NCBI GenBank assembly: GCA_028751875.1
Contig: CM054134.1
Span: forward strand, 41,301,830 to 41,365,829
Source: Rapana venosa
Taxonomy: Eukaryota > Mollusca > Gastropoda > Neogastropoda > Muricidae
DNA length: 64,000 nt
Direction of reading: 5' to 3'
Shown here one piece after another: positions 1 through 11,059 of this stretch (position 1 is its first letter; each line of letters starts with the position of its first letter). The translations under genes were made by a program, and so were the position numbers. Below the pieces are notes generated by a model. That model did no database searches, was not told the DNA's origin, and saw only the letters and a program-made list of their open reading frames with translations.

Positions 1-539
1 TAGCTCTTCACAACAACAACAACAAAAAATTTTAATATAAAAAGTGAAACAGCCTGGCCATGAACACAATGGCCTGAAAGCTACATAGGGGTACTGACAC
101 AATGCCAGCTGGCTGCAGAGTACCCCACCACCCACCCCACTGAGGTCTGTCAATAGGGACAGATCTTCATTCTTTCCCAAGCTGCAGTGAGTCATCTCAC
201 TGGCAGCTTTACACCAGTGCAAAAGGCACAATCAATTAGTTAGTACTTTGCCTTTTTCTTTCTTTTTTTCCCCCTCTTTTTTCCAGAGCACCCTTACTGG
301 CTGTCAGTGTGAACATTCTAAAGGCTTTGTGTGCTGGCTGGCAATGACCTTCACGGAAACCTGACCATAAAATTATTGCATATAATAAATGCTTCCTTGT
401 GTGTATAAAGGAAGCTAGATGGCCTTTCGTTTCTACTTCCACACACAGATGTTCACAGTATAAACCTGTGTAAAATGATGCACATGTTTTCTTGGTGCAA
501 TCTGTCTGTTTTTATATTTATTTTTATAGTATATTGATA
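1..539. other. Intergenic or intronic sequence, nothing recognised
   Basis: No conserved coding segment, RNA gene or recognised repeat family was seen. The stretch probably lies inside, or just downstream of, the visible part of the minus-strand SH2D4-like gene, whose remaining exons must lie further left. Confidence 0.4.
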
Positions 540-960
540 TCATAGTTTGTGTTGTGTGGCTCTCATTTTGTTTGTTGTTTGCATTTGTTTTGTTATTTGG
601 TTTGGGGTGGTTGTTTGGGTTTTGGGGGTGAGGGGGGGGGGGGGGTGTTCAGGGTTTTTTGTTTGTTTTTGTTTTTGATGTTTGGTTGCAGTTGTTTTGG
701 ATTTGATTTTTTGTTTGGGTTTTTTTGTTGGATGTTTTGTTTTTTCCTTTGGGTTTTGTTTTGGGATTTTTTTTTTTTTTTGGGGGGGGAGAGGTTTGGT
801 GTCCAAGAACCTTTTTGTGTGGGTTTTTGTTATTTTTTTTTGCTTTTTTGGGGGGGATGGGGGGTGCAAGAGCCTTTTTGTGTGGGTTTTTGTTGTTTTG
901 TTTTTTTGCTTTGTTTGTTTGTTTTTTTGCTTTGTTGTTGTTTTATAGGGAGAGAATTTG
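540..960. repeat. G/T-rich low-complexity tract with a two-copy internal repeat
   Basis: Long runs of T and G dominate, with several G-runs. A segment of about 30 bp beginning CCAAGAACCTTTTTGTGTGG (near 802) recurs 63 bp later (near 865) with few changes, so part of the tract arose by local duplication. Open frames here on both strands are low-complexity artefacts. Confidence 0.75.
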
Positions 961-1370
961 GTTTGGTCTGTTTTCATTTTAAAAACAGACACACCGCTGT
1001 ATTAACTCTACTTTCTTTCATAGATGGTGCTCCACACAGCTATACAGGCCATATTAAGTGTTTTGACAATTCCATTTTGAGGTATCTCTGTATGCCTCTG
1101 TCTTTCCAAACGTTTAATTGAATTATCTTTTGTGTGGCCATACCGACTCTATCCTTAACATCTTGTAGACAGGAGCTATTATTCTCTTTTAAAGAGTCTG
1201 AATATTTTTTTTTATTTTTAACGTATTCCAATGGTCTATCACAATATTTCCCAGGTGGGAGCCTTAACAGCGACAGAAAATCTGGGTGGGGTGGTTTCTT
1301 GTTTCAATAACACATGGATGTTGCTTCACTGCCCAACTCTCTTCTCCATCCTCTTCACTTGTATTTTTTG

Positions 1371-1372
<2 letters not shown>

Positions 1373-1454
<82 letters not shown>

Positions 1455-1497
1455 ACTCACTCACTAGCTCACACACACACACACACACACACACACT
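1373..1497. repeat. (CT)n then (CA)n compound microsatellite
   Basis: About 80 bp of CT dinucleotides, with one CCT interruption, run into a short CTCA stretch and then about 27 bp of CA. Confidence 0.95.
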
Positions 1498-1674
1498 TTT
1501 CTCACTAAAAACAAAAACATAAACAAATATAGGAGAAAGAAGAAAAAATCCAAACCCGAGGTGAAAAACAATTACATCAAAATAAATACCAGAACGATGA
1601 AGAAGACAAAAACAGGAATAATATAGTATAAAGATATAAAAATAAAATCTACATTTATAAGCCTGTGGCTTTGT

Positions 1675-1677
<3 letters not shown>

Positions 1678-1715
<38 letters not shown>

Positions 1716-1945
1716 TGGTGCGTGCAAGTGTGTGCATGAGGGTGAGTGTGAGAGAGAGAGTGTGTGTGTGTGTATTTATTTATTCTTTTATTTCGAGGAT
1801 AATGGAAAAAGCACTCATGTGCTTTTTTACATCCAGTCCCTGTGTGCATGGAGTTTTGTACATTTTGTCATCCGTTCCCAGCAGAGTGAGTGAGTGAGTG
1901 AGTGAGTGAGTGAGTGGAGTGTGTGTGTGTGTACTGTGTGCGTGT
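1678..1945 (-). repeat. TG-rich tract with a SINE 3' tail fragment
   Basis: TG and GAGT microsatellites surround a minus-strand copy (about 1775-1885) of the tail shared by many SINEs in the window. Diagnostic pieces are ATTTCGAGGATAATGG, the GTGCTTTTTTACATCCAGTC block and TTTTGTCATCCGTTCCCA. The tRNA-like head is absent, so this is a 5'-truncated copy. Confidence 0.7.
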
Positions 1946-1989
1946 GGTTTTCAACTAAAAAATAATGGTTTAATTCAGGCTGTGTTTCC

Positions 1990-2195
1990 TTAAAGCCCCC
2001 ATCAAGGAACAGTATCACAGACCAAAGTAATGTTTCCTCAATGGCTAACAAAGAAATATTTTAACAGACCAAGGCAATACTTTTTTTCTCCAATGACTAA
2101 CAAAGAAATAGTATCATAAACCATGGTATTTTGTCCTAGATGCCCTACAAGGACATATTAGCATAAACCATGGTATATTAATAAGTTTTCCTTCA
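1990..2195. repeat. Degenerate tandem repeat, about four units of 47-52 bp
   Basis: The units share a start like ACCAAAGTAATG / ACCAAGGCAATAC / ACCATGGTATTTTG and a middle like GGCTAACAAAGAAATA. Divergence between units is considerable. No coding potential was seen. Confidence 0.6.
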
Positions 2196-2510
2196 TGAAA
2201 AACAGGTTTTCCTCAGGCAGGTGATCAGTTTTTCTCTACTCATTATGTTCACACTATTGCTGTTGCTATATGTTTGTTTCCTACCTTGCTTGTTTTGTTT
2301 GCCTCTTTGTTCTGACTCCTCTTTTTGCAAGAATTACGCTATTTCTGTGGATAACCGTTTCTTTGAGGAGGCAGGCGGGGGACCCTCACAGATTAGTACC
2401 TATGAATTGACATTTCCCTTTACCAGCCATTTACTGTAATTACTTTCATCTGCTTTCCAGCAAGCAGCACTCTGGTCTATAGCTGAGTTTCATCTCATTC
2501 ACAAAACAGT

Positions 2511-2797
2511 GTATGCTGAAAGTTCTGGCCCAGTTTTGTATCTTTCTTCTTTTTCTATTCCAAATAATGTATGCTGAAAATTCTGGTCCAGGTTTGTATC
2601 TTTCTTCTTTTTCTATTCCAAATAATGTATGCTGAAAATTCTGGTCCAGGTTTGTATCTTTCTTCTTTTTCTACTGCAAATAATGTATGCTGAAAGTTCT
2701 GGCCCAGTTTTGTATCTTTCTTCTTTTTCTACTCCAAATAATGTATGCTGAAAATTCTGGTCCAGTTTTGTATCTTTCTTCTTTTTCTACTCCTAAA
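2511..2797. repeat. 58-bp tandem repeat, about five copies
   Basis: The unit begins GTATGCTGAAAATTCTGG and recurs at 2511, 2569, 2627, 2685 and 2743, an exact 58-bp period. Copies differ at a few sites, for example AAAGTTCTGGCCC versus AAAATTCTGGTCC. The type order (G, A, A, G, A) suggests block duplication. The array ends with a partial unit near 2797. Confidence 0.95.
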
Positions 2798-3879
2798 ACT
2801 CCTAGAACATCTCACCAGTAAATACTTGTCAGTCATTAACCCATTACTCATCCACCTCCTTGTTTCCTAGGTACATTGAGGGGTGGGTGGGGGCAGTTTC
2901 TTCTGTTGCTGGCACATGGGCATTGCCTCTCCACACAACTCAGTCATCCTCATTCAGAATAATTATTTTATCTTTTACTCATCAGATCGCCTACCTTCTG
3001 TCTCTTTCTCTTTTCCTGATTCTTTCTTTTTACCATATTTTGCATAGTTTCTTGGGGGGGGGGGGGGGGGGGGGGGGGGGTCTTACTATTTCCTTTCTAT
3101 CTATTCTCTCTCTCTTGATTTAACCCTCTTGTTGTTGGATTCTACGGAGCTAAACTGCCTGTAGATTTTGAATTCTTTGAAGGTTTTCTACCTCCATCTG
3201 ACTTACTTTACTCCTAAGACAATTGTGTGTGTGCATGACAAGTTATCAAGCTGAAATTTTGTCACAAGCTAGGTATGTCTTTGTACTTGCATTTAGGCGC
3301 AAGTTTATGTGTCTGGTCACCAGATGTCTTGTCATTGTCACCTTATTTGTCACCAATCACAGGTAAAAATATGGTATATATGATAAAACAGCAAGTCCTG
3401 CATGGATTTGACAATAGTTCAAGCATGTTAGTGTCGAATAAGGAAGTGATACCCAGCTGACGTGTTTACCAATGGTTATGTGCAATAGTACTTCAAGGAT
3501 GTGTCACACAATGTCCCCATAGCACCTGTTGTTTTATGGTATGTCTTGAGGAGACAGAAGTTTTGTTTAACTATTTTTTCTTTTGAAAACAAGTCATATT
3601 CAATCAACATGTGACCTTTACACTGTACTTTATATTTGCGTGTGCTACCACATGTTTGTTAAGTGTACAGAAGTGTATTATTGTACATGACTGTCACACT
3701 GTCACCAGTGTCACAGCACAGGTGTGACAAATTCGAAACAACACAGAACTTCTGTAACCCTACAAAATTTTAATGTTGGTAGTCTCTAAAGTAGTCGTAG
3801 TGGTGGCACAGGGTCACATCACATCACAAAAAGCACAAATTATGGATGTGTGTGTGTGGGGGGGGGAAAGGGGGCTGTA
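2798..3879. other. Non-coding sequence with a 27-nt poly-G tract
   Basis: No conserved coding segment was seen. A run of 27 G occupies 3054-3080. Several short frames exist but have no recognisable protein similarity. Confidence 0.5.
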
Positions 3880-4593
3880 CCCATTGCTCTCACCTGTCGA
3901 ACCTTGGCAGACGGGAGACCTATTTTCTTTTCCTTCTTGCTATTTTCATTATCGGCATATCTGTTCGTTTCTGCCATTGCAGTTTCAAAGCAAAAGTGTG
4001 GTAATAATGAGAAAACAGTCAAAAGGCATCGTTTTCAGGTGTCTATGCCGCGGACTGGCCAGGAGGTCAAATTTCTCCACAGTCGTGTGTGTAGCACAGG
4101 TCAGGAATGTGCCCTGTAGCACATTATTTTCAGGCTCGCTCTTCTCCCTAACTGCAGCATTTCCTTCCTCTCTTCCTCGTAAGCGTTTAATATCGGACTC
4201 ACTTAACAATTCTCGTTCAAATGTTTCTACTTCCAAGACAATAACATTCAATTTATCGTCTCGCTAATCAGATGAATCGTGTGCTACTAAAGAAAACGCG
4301 ATTTTTTTCCGACACGCTGCACCATTGAAAAGCGTTCCAGTCGCTGACTGTTATTTCTTCCTTCCCTCCCCACTACACGCATGTTAGTGGTCTAAATTTA
4401 TCGCTGGCACCGTCTGACACCCTCCCTGCATCGCCCCACCAAGTTTCAGACACACAGTGTGAAAACCACGAGGTCTGTGTGTGACGGAAAAGTACTGCCC
4501 ACGTGGGCAGCACCAACTGTCGGCTGCGGTCGGATTGGAATCTAGCGGCAGCCTCCGTTACTGTCGGCTGCGGACGGATCGGGGACTAAAGGG
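3880..4593 (-). mobile_element. Dispersed 0.7-kb repeat ending at TTAA (piggyBac-like end?)
   Basis: The segment from CCCATTGCTCTCACCTGTC to GGACTAAAGGG is the same repeat family as 24636-25396, about 90 % identical by eye. Both copies end GGG followed by TTAA (here 4594-4597), so read on the minus strand the element begins TTAA-CCCTTTAGTCCCCGATCC, a piggyBac-type end. On the minus strand an 88-codon frame (4251-3985) has an acidic start (VIVLEVETFERELLSESD), as piggyBac transposase N-termini often do. No second TTAA end was found on the other side, so this is an end fragment or a truncated copy. The piggyBac assignment is inference; the repeat relationship is visible directly. Confidence 0.55.
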
Positions 4594-4605
4594 TTAAACC
4601 ATATA

Positions 4606-4825
4606 TTGTACCCCCCCCCCCCACCCAAAAAAGCAAGATTTTGTGTGCGAGTGTGCATGCGTGTGTGTGTGCATGTATGTGTGTGCGTGTGTGCATGCAT
4701 GCATGCGTGTGTGAGTATGTGTGTGTGTATGTATGTATGTATGTATGTATGTATGTATGTGCATGTGTGTGTGCGTGCATGCATGCATGTGTATGTGCAC
4801 ATGTACACACACACTATATGCAAGA
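4606..4825. repeat. Poly-C tract and TG / ATGT microsatellite
   Basis: Thirteen or so C precede a long imperfect TG tract containing GCAT repeats and an (ATGT)n block at about 4728-4760. Cys/Val- and His/Thr-rich frames on the two strands are artefacts. Confidence 0.9.
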
Positions 4826-5021
4826 AAGAGGGAAAGGGAGGGGTGAGAGAGGCAAGAGACATGAGACATTAAATTGATTAATGCATGAAAAACAAAAGAA
4901 TCGAAAGTGAAAAATACAGTCCTTCGGTTATTCTCTGTTTTGTTATCTCTGTTGTTTTGCAAAGTGCTTAACACTACAGTTTACCAATACAAAACAGAGC
5001 AAACAAAACAGTGACTTAGGT

Positions 5022-5215
5022 AATGGTAAGGTAAAGGTGTTCCCATAGCCTATGCGGTCATTGGGGAGAGAGGCGTCAGACCTCAGCTTCTCCTGGGGCC
5101 AGCATACTGAGGGCGGCGCCCTCTCCTCTTCCTCACTGCTTTATAACTTCCCTGATTCTACAGAGACCAGGTACCCATTTACAGCTGGGTGACTTTACCA
5201 AAGGGTAATTCAGAC
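5022..5215 (-). mobile_element. 5'-truncated copy of the tRNA-5S SINE family
   Basis: Reading minus, the copy keeps only the 3' body: ACCCATTTACAGCTGGGTGA, then the CTCTCCTCTTCCTCACTGCTT region, the GGGGCCAGCATACTGAGGGC block and the terminal CCATAGCCTATGCGGTC. It matches 18975-19267, 19338-19626 and 42655-42956, but lacks their tRNA-like and 5S-like head. Confidence 0.8.
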
Positions 5216-5500
5216 AAAATCTTTTCCTACATTCAGTATATGATATAATATATATTGCTACATGTATTTATGTAGGTATGATGTATACTGCATATTGCTG
5301 GTTTTCTGCTATGGAAAGTACATTGTGCTACCTCCACAAAGGGAAAAGGAAAATGCCCTAAAATCTATGTTGTACTGATAGCACATTAAGCTTTTGTCAT
5401 CTTCAGCTCCCAAGGGTACACTTAATGTATCTTTTACCTATCATGAAAAACAAACCTCAGATTTCTTACTTGAACAAAAACAGTAATGTCTTTTTCTTCC

Positions 5501-5605
5501 CCGTTCCTCAGATAAAGCTCTAAGGTTCACTATTCTTGAGATTTTTTAGTATGTGACCATTTTTGCCCATCATTAAGGTAGCCATATTACAATTTCAGGT
5601 ACAGT
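5501..5605 (-). mobile_element. SINE 3' domain 'tail B' copy
   Basis: This is one of about nine copies in the window of a roughly 100-bp domain containing GTTCCTCA..AGCTC..AGGTTCACTA and TTTTTGCCCATCATTAAGGTAG. It is also found at 6632-6742, 17650-17772, 36780-36885, 39650-39760, 45410-45530, 51900-52015, 54055-54165 and 61430-61490. Confidence 0.7.
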
Positions 5606-5699
5606 AATGTCTAGATAATGGATTCTTTGGTTAACTCCAAGTGGTTTCACACTCAACATGTATATTTTGTGATTTTAGTTCAAACAAAATCTCAAACAA

Positions 5700-5788
5700 A
5701 CGTTCACTTATCTTCATGGAAGGGGGGGGAGGGGGTGGGGGTTTAATTGGGTTTTAAACATTTTTTTCATATAATGTTTCCATTGCCA
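5700..5788. repeat. G-rich and T-rich low complexity
   Basis: A (G)n tract with A and T interruptions at 5720-5741 and a short T run. It lies in the intron after the second visible SH2D4-like coding exon. Confidence 0.6.
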
Positions 5789-5866
5789 GGAAGAGGAGAT
5801 GGACACCACCTTCAAAACGCTTGTCCCAAGAGAAGCTGAGGTCTATGACACCTTGCTCCCCAACAA
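5789..5866 (+). mobile_element. 3' fragment of the tRNA-5S SINE family
   Basis: AGAGGAGATGGACACCACC, AAGAGAAGCTGAGGTCTATG and CACCTTGCTCCCCAAC match, in plus orientation, the 3' third of the family seen complete at 48322-48605. Confidence 0.6.
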
Positions 5867-5928
5867 CCATATATATACAGGTGTCCCACCTCTGAACTTC
5901 TGATTATATGAATAAAAAGAAGAAATAC

Positions 5929-6010
5929 CTGATTTTGGTGGAGGTTTGGGGTTCTTTTTCAGTTCTTGTTCATATTCTTCCTCTCTTTCTTTCCATCGCC
6001 TTACTTGTTC
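5929..6010 (-). CDS. SH2D4-like protein, second visible coding exon
   Basis: Read on the minus strand, this 82-nt exon encodes EQVRRWKEREEEYEQELKKN followed by PKPPPKS, 27 codons plus one base. It is bounded by the acceptor ATCCTTTCAG (6020-6011) and the donor GTATTTC (928-922). It continues in phase from the exon at 7115-7238, whose last codon is complete. Residues EEQxRRWKEREE right after a KMREE end are the hallmark of the N-terminus of SH2D4A/SH2D4B, adaptor proteins with a C-terminal SH2 domain. The short proline-rich end (PKPPPK) could be a linker or SH3 ligand, which is inference. The next exons (remaining linker and SH2 domain) were not found and should lie left of the window. Vertebrate SH2D4A associates with signalling proteins; no function is established for this copy. 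Confidence 0.8.
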
Positions 6011-6631
6011 CTGAAAGGATAAAAGACAGTCTGTGTTATTCCGCATGGCATCCTTTTAATAAATCAGTAACCCTTTTCCCCAAGCAAAGACACATCCCAA
6101 TAAACTTGGTTTTCTTCACAAAGCCTTCTGGAATTTTCACTCAGCAATTTCAAATATTAAAAGATGATGTAGATACAACTTACAATTTTGTTTCAACAAA
6201 GTATTATTTATGCATTTTAATTATATATCTATTCAAATGTTTTCATTAAAAAATAAACAAACAAACAACACCCCCAAAAAAAAGAAGATAAAACAAAAAA
6301 AATTATATGTATATATATATATAAAACATTTTTATTCTACAACGAAAAATGGACTTTTGAATAACTTCAAATGATGCAAACACTCGATGCGCTCAAGAAT
6401 GACTGTGTGTCTAGTAACATTGAAACAAATTACAATACGTTTTTCAAAGGGTTATTTAAACTACATAATTTACATCATTAAGACTTTGTTATTGTGAGTG
6501 CTCATGCATGCACATACACACACACACAAGTGCATCTAGACAAGTAAAGGCAGGACACAGGAGTAAACAAAAATGCAGAAAATGTCTGCAGTATAACGAT
6601 AAACTAAACTTTTACAACCTTTTTTTCCCTT

Positions 6632-6742
6632 TTCATTCCTTGGCTAGAGCTCCAAGGTTCACTAATGATGACATGTTTGCATAATATATGCAGCCATTTT
6701 TGCCCACCATTAAGGTAGCTGCACTCTGACTTCAGGAATGAT
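6632..6742 (-). mobile_element. SINE 3' domain 'tail B' copy
   Basis: Contains TTGGCTAGAGCTCCAAGGTT and TTTTTGCCCACCATTAAGGT followed by AGCTGCACTCTGACTTCAGG. It is the best-preserved minus-strand copy of this domain near the left end of the window. Confidence 0.75.
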
Positions 6743-6824
6743 GTCTAAACACAACACTAGTATGCATATGTTTTTTTTAAAATATTTTTTTCAATATATT
6801 TTTTAAAATCAAATCTGTTCTTAA

Positions 6825-7096
6825 ATGCAGGAACAACCCACTTTTCAAAGAGGCAGAAAAGGTTTTAACGTGTGCACAAGATCTTCTGCATACATTCGTA
6901 CACAAGCCCTTAGTTTTTAGTCTCACCCGAAAGACTTTTGAGGGTGAGGAGTCATTACTGATGTTAACTCCTGGGAAAAAATCACCTTGAACGAGCATCT
7001 TAGTTGTGGCTTTAACCTGGGCTCAATCCCAGGCTGTCAAATCAATAACATAATGCTCTGACCACTAGGCTACCCCCCCCCCCCCCCCCCCCCCCC
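6825..7096 (-). mobile_element. tRNA-head SINE (family A) running into poly-C
   Basis: On the minus strand the order is box A (TAGCCTAGTGG, 7072-7062), a decayed box B, then the body with GTTAACATCAGT-like, AGTCTTTCGGGTGAGACT and CGTACGAATGTATGCAGAAG-like blocks. The sequence 5' of box A, CCCGTCCC in intact copies, has been replaced by 24 C (7073-7096). That suggests the poly-C expanded from the SINE's own C-rich start. Confidence 0.7.
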
Positions 7097-7108
7097 AGCA
7101 TGACATTA

Positions 7109-8827
<1,719 letters not shown>

Positions 8828-8907
8828 CTTTTTCAAATCTGGGATTCAGCTCATGTTGTTGATCTTTTGCATGATGGGTATCTGATGTTTCACAAATCCC
8901 TTACACT
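8828..8907 (-). other. Candidate 5' UTR exon of the SH2D4-like gene
   Basis: On the minus strand this 80-nt block is framed by a strong acceptor (TATATATTTTCAG, 8920-8908) and a donor (AAAAAG|GTAATC at 8828/8827). All three frames contain stops, so it would be non-coding. It carries two ATGs, each with a short upstream frame. Position and orientation suit a leader exon of the gene starting at 7213. The call rests only on splice-site appearance; RNA-seq junctions would decide it. Confidence 0.4.
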
Positions 8908-9257
8908 CTGAAAATATATATATATACAGATAACAATTTGATTTGATTTTAGAATATAACAACTGTCAGCATGTGTGTGTATGTGTGTGCCCGTGCATGT
9001 GCATGTGTGTGTGTCTACATGTGCGTGTGTGTTTTGTGTGTGTGTGTGCGAGTGTGTGTGTGAATAATTAATAATATTTATTTTCTTGCAGTTTCACAGT
9101 CCTTACCAACTGTTGTCTCAGGTCTTTTCAGCCAGTTGTGATCAGGAAGTGAAGTTAATTCAACACACACACACACTGTGACACAGTACACACGCATGGA
9201 ATGTAAACTAAGTTTTCAATAACATTCAGATTCACACTTCAATCATTTTGATAGACC
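8908..9257. other. Non-coding sequence with short TG/CA tracts
   Basis: TG-rich at 8970-9060 and CA-rich near 9160-9180. Nothing else was recognised. Confidence 0.5.
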
Positions 9258-9329
9258 TGTGTTTCGTGTTACTTTATTCCACAATGTGCACATGTATTGC
9301 ATGCTGCATATAGTATACATCATTTGCAT

Positions 9330-9331
9330 GC

Positions 9332-9421
<90 letters not shown>

Positions 9422-9770
9422 ACTGCTTGTGTGCATGTGAACACAATGAATAAATTTAATTTAAATCAATAAATGCATGTGTGTATATATTCAGTGTATG
9501 TATGTTTTCATGTGTGTGTATGTGTGTGTGTGTGTACACATGTGTGTGTATATGTATGTGTACACGTGTGTGTGTATATGTGTGTGTGTCTGCGTCTGTG
9601 TGTATACATGTGTGTGTCTGTGTGTATGTCACTATGTGTGTGTGTACACATGTGTGTACATGTGTGTGTACACATGTGTCTACATGTGTGTGTCTACATG
9701 TGTGTGTGTGCATGCATGTGTGTGTGTGTCCACAGATGTGTGTTCTTCTTCACTTTACAGTCTTTCTACT
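9330..9770. repeat. Long TG microsatellites and TG-rich minisatellite
   Basis: A nearly pure TG tract spans 9334-9420, then imperfect TG/TACA sequence follows to about 9740 with repeated TACACATGTGTG-type motifs. Frames on both strands encode Cys/Val or His/Thr repeats and are not genes. Confidence 0.95.
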
Positions 9771-10170
9771 TGAAGTAATGTTATAGGAGAAAGGGAAGAA
9801 TAAACTTTTTGTAAGAATGGGCATGTGAGCGTTTGACTTTAGACATGTATGAAGGGGAGAGAGGGAGAGAGTGAAAATGACAGAAAGAAAGGCAAGAGAG
9901 AGACAGAGGTAGGTGTGTGTGCGGAGGGGTGGTGGGGGGTGGTATGTGTGTATACATGTGTGTGCACATATGTGTGTGTGTCACTCTGTGTGTGTGTGAG
10001 TGTTAATTTTAGCATGGATGAACTTCCAGCAGGAGGCTGTCAAGGTTATTGCAGTGAATATGGTGTGTTAGGCCCAGCCATCTTTGGGATAAACTTTGCC
10101 AAAGGGAAGGGAATAAACATTTTTTCCCTGTTGTGACCAGAAAGGATTAACTGTGACTCCATTATCACAT
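9771..10170. other. Non-coding sequence, nothing recognised
   Basis: GA-rich from 9850 to 9910 and TG-rich from 9915 to 10000. The remainder shows no coding homology or known repeat. Confidence 0.45.
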
Positions 10171-10173
10171 GCA

Positions 10174-10174
10174 T

Positions 10175-10252
<78 letters not shown>

Positions 10253-10354
10253 TCTGTGTCTGTGTATATGTGTGTGTGTGGCTGTGTGTGTCATATATAT
10301 CTATGCATGCGCACGTGCATGTGTGTATGTGTGTACGTGTGTGTGTGTATGTAT

Positions 10355-10412
<58 letters not shown>

Positions 10413-10492
10413 CTGTGTGTGCCTGTGTGTGTGTGATTGAGAGAGTGAGAGAAAATATATATAATATCTCTCTAATACTCACACACACACAC

Positions 10493-10541
<49 letters not shown>
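10174..10541. repeat. TG and CA microsatellites in opposite polarity
   Basis: Pure TG runs occupy about 10175-10250 and 10357-10412, and a CA run occupies 10483-10541. The TG and CA tracts could pair with each other as a large inverted repeat. All long frames here are repeat artefacts. Confidence 0.95.
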
Positions 10542-10543
<2 letters not shown>

Positions 10544-11045
10544 TGCAATCATGTTCAAGAATACAGAAAACAACTTTAACAAGTATGCAAAGACTTTAAT
10601 ATGATATATAGTATACATGTAAACTTGAACAGAACAATGTTTGCAAGCACAACTTCTAGTTCTACGCTTAGCATTCACTACCACTTCATGTTTTTAAATG
10701 TTTGAGTGACTGTTGAACACTCAAAATTTCAGTCTTTGCATGCTCTTCTCTTTATTGAAGTTTGTCTAGTTAGTGATAAACTTAAAAGTTAGTGATAAGC
10801 CCATCATATGGTGGTTGTTCAGCTGACTTGCTTACTAACAAGCTCTCCTGCTGGTTCATTTCAAACTCCCACAGCCTGACACAGGTCTTGTCTCTTTCCT
10901 CATTTTTAATTTTACCTTACAAGTGTCTTCAGTCACCTCTCTAGTTCAAGGTGTCCCATTTTCTCCATCTCATACAAACACTGAGACAGTTATTTTTTTT
11001 CTTTCAAGTTAACAAACTTTCACTCAAAACAAGCATTCCACCCCC
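10542..11045. other. Non-coding sequence, nothing recognised
   Basis: A/T-rich, with no conserved coding segment or repeat recognised. A C-rich run (CCCCCACCCACCCACCCCCC) lies at 11041-11060, next to the LINE remnant. Confidence 0.45.
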
Positions 11046-11059
11046 ACCCACCCACCCCC

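Noticed and set aside
2511..2797. Regular 58-bp repeats resembling a CRISPR array
   Set aside because: The whole unit is repeated, with no unique spacers, in a eukaryotic intron-rich context. It is a minisatellite.
3773..4267. 164-codon plus-strand frame
   Set aside because: It lies inside the dispersed TTAA repeat, has no recognisable domain, and the corresponding frame is not kept at 24636-25396.
9456..10684. Long frames on both strands rich in Cys/Val or His/Thr
   Set aside because: They are translations of TG/CA microsatellites. The same applies to similar frames at 1.3-1.9, 4.6, 12, 41, 47.5, 52-54, 57 and 62 kb.
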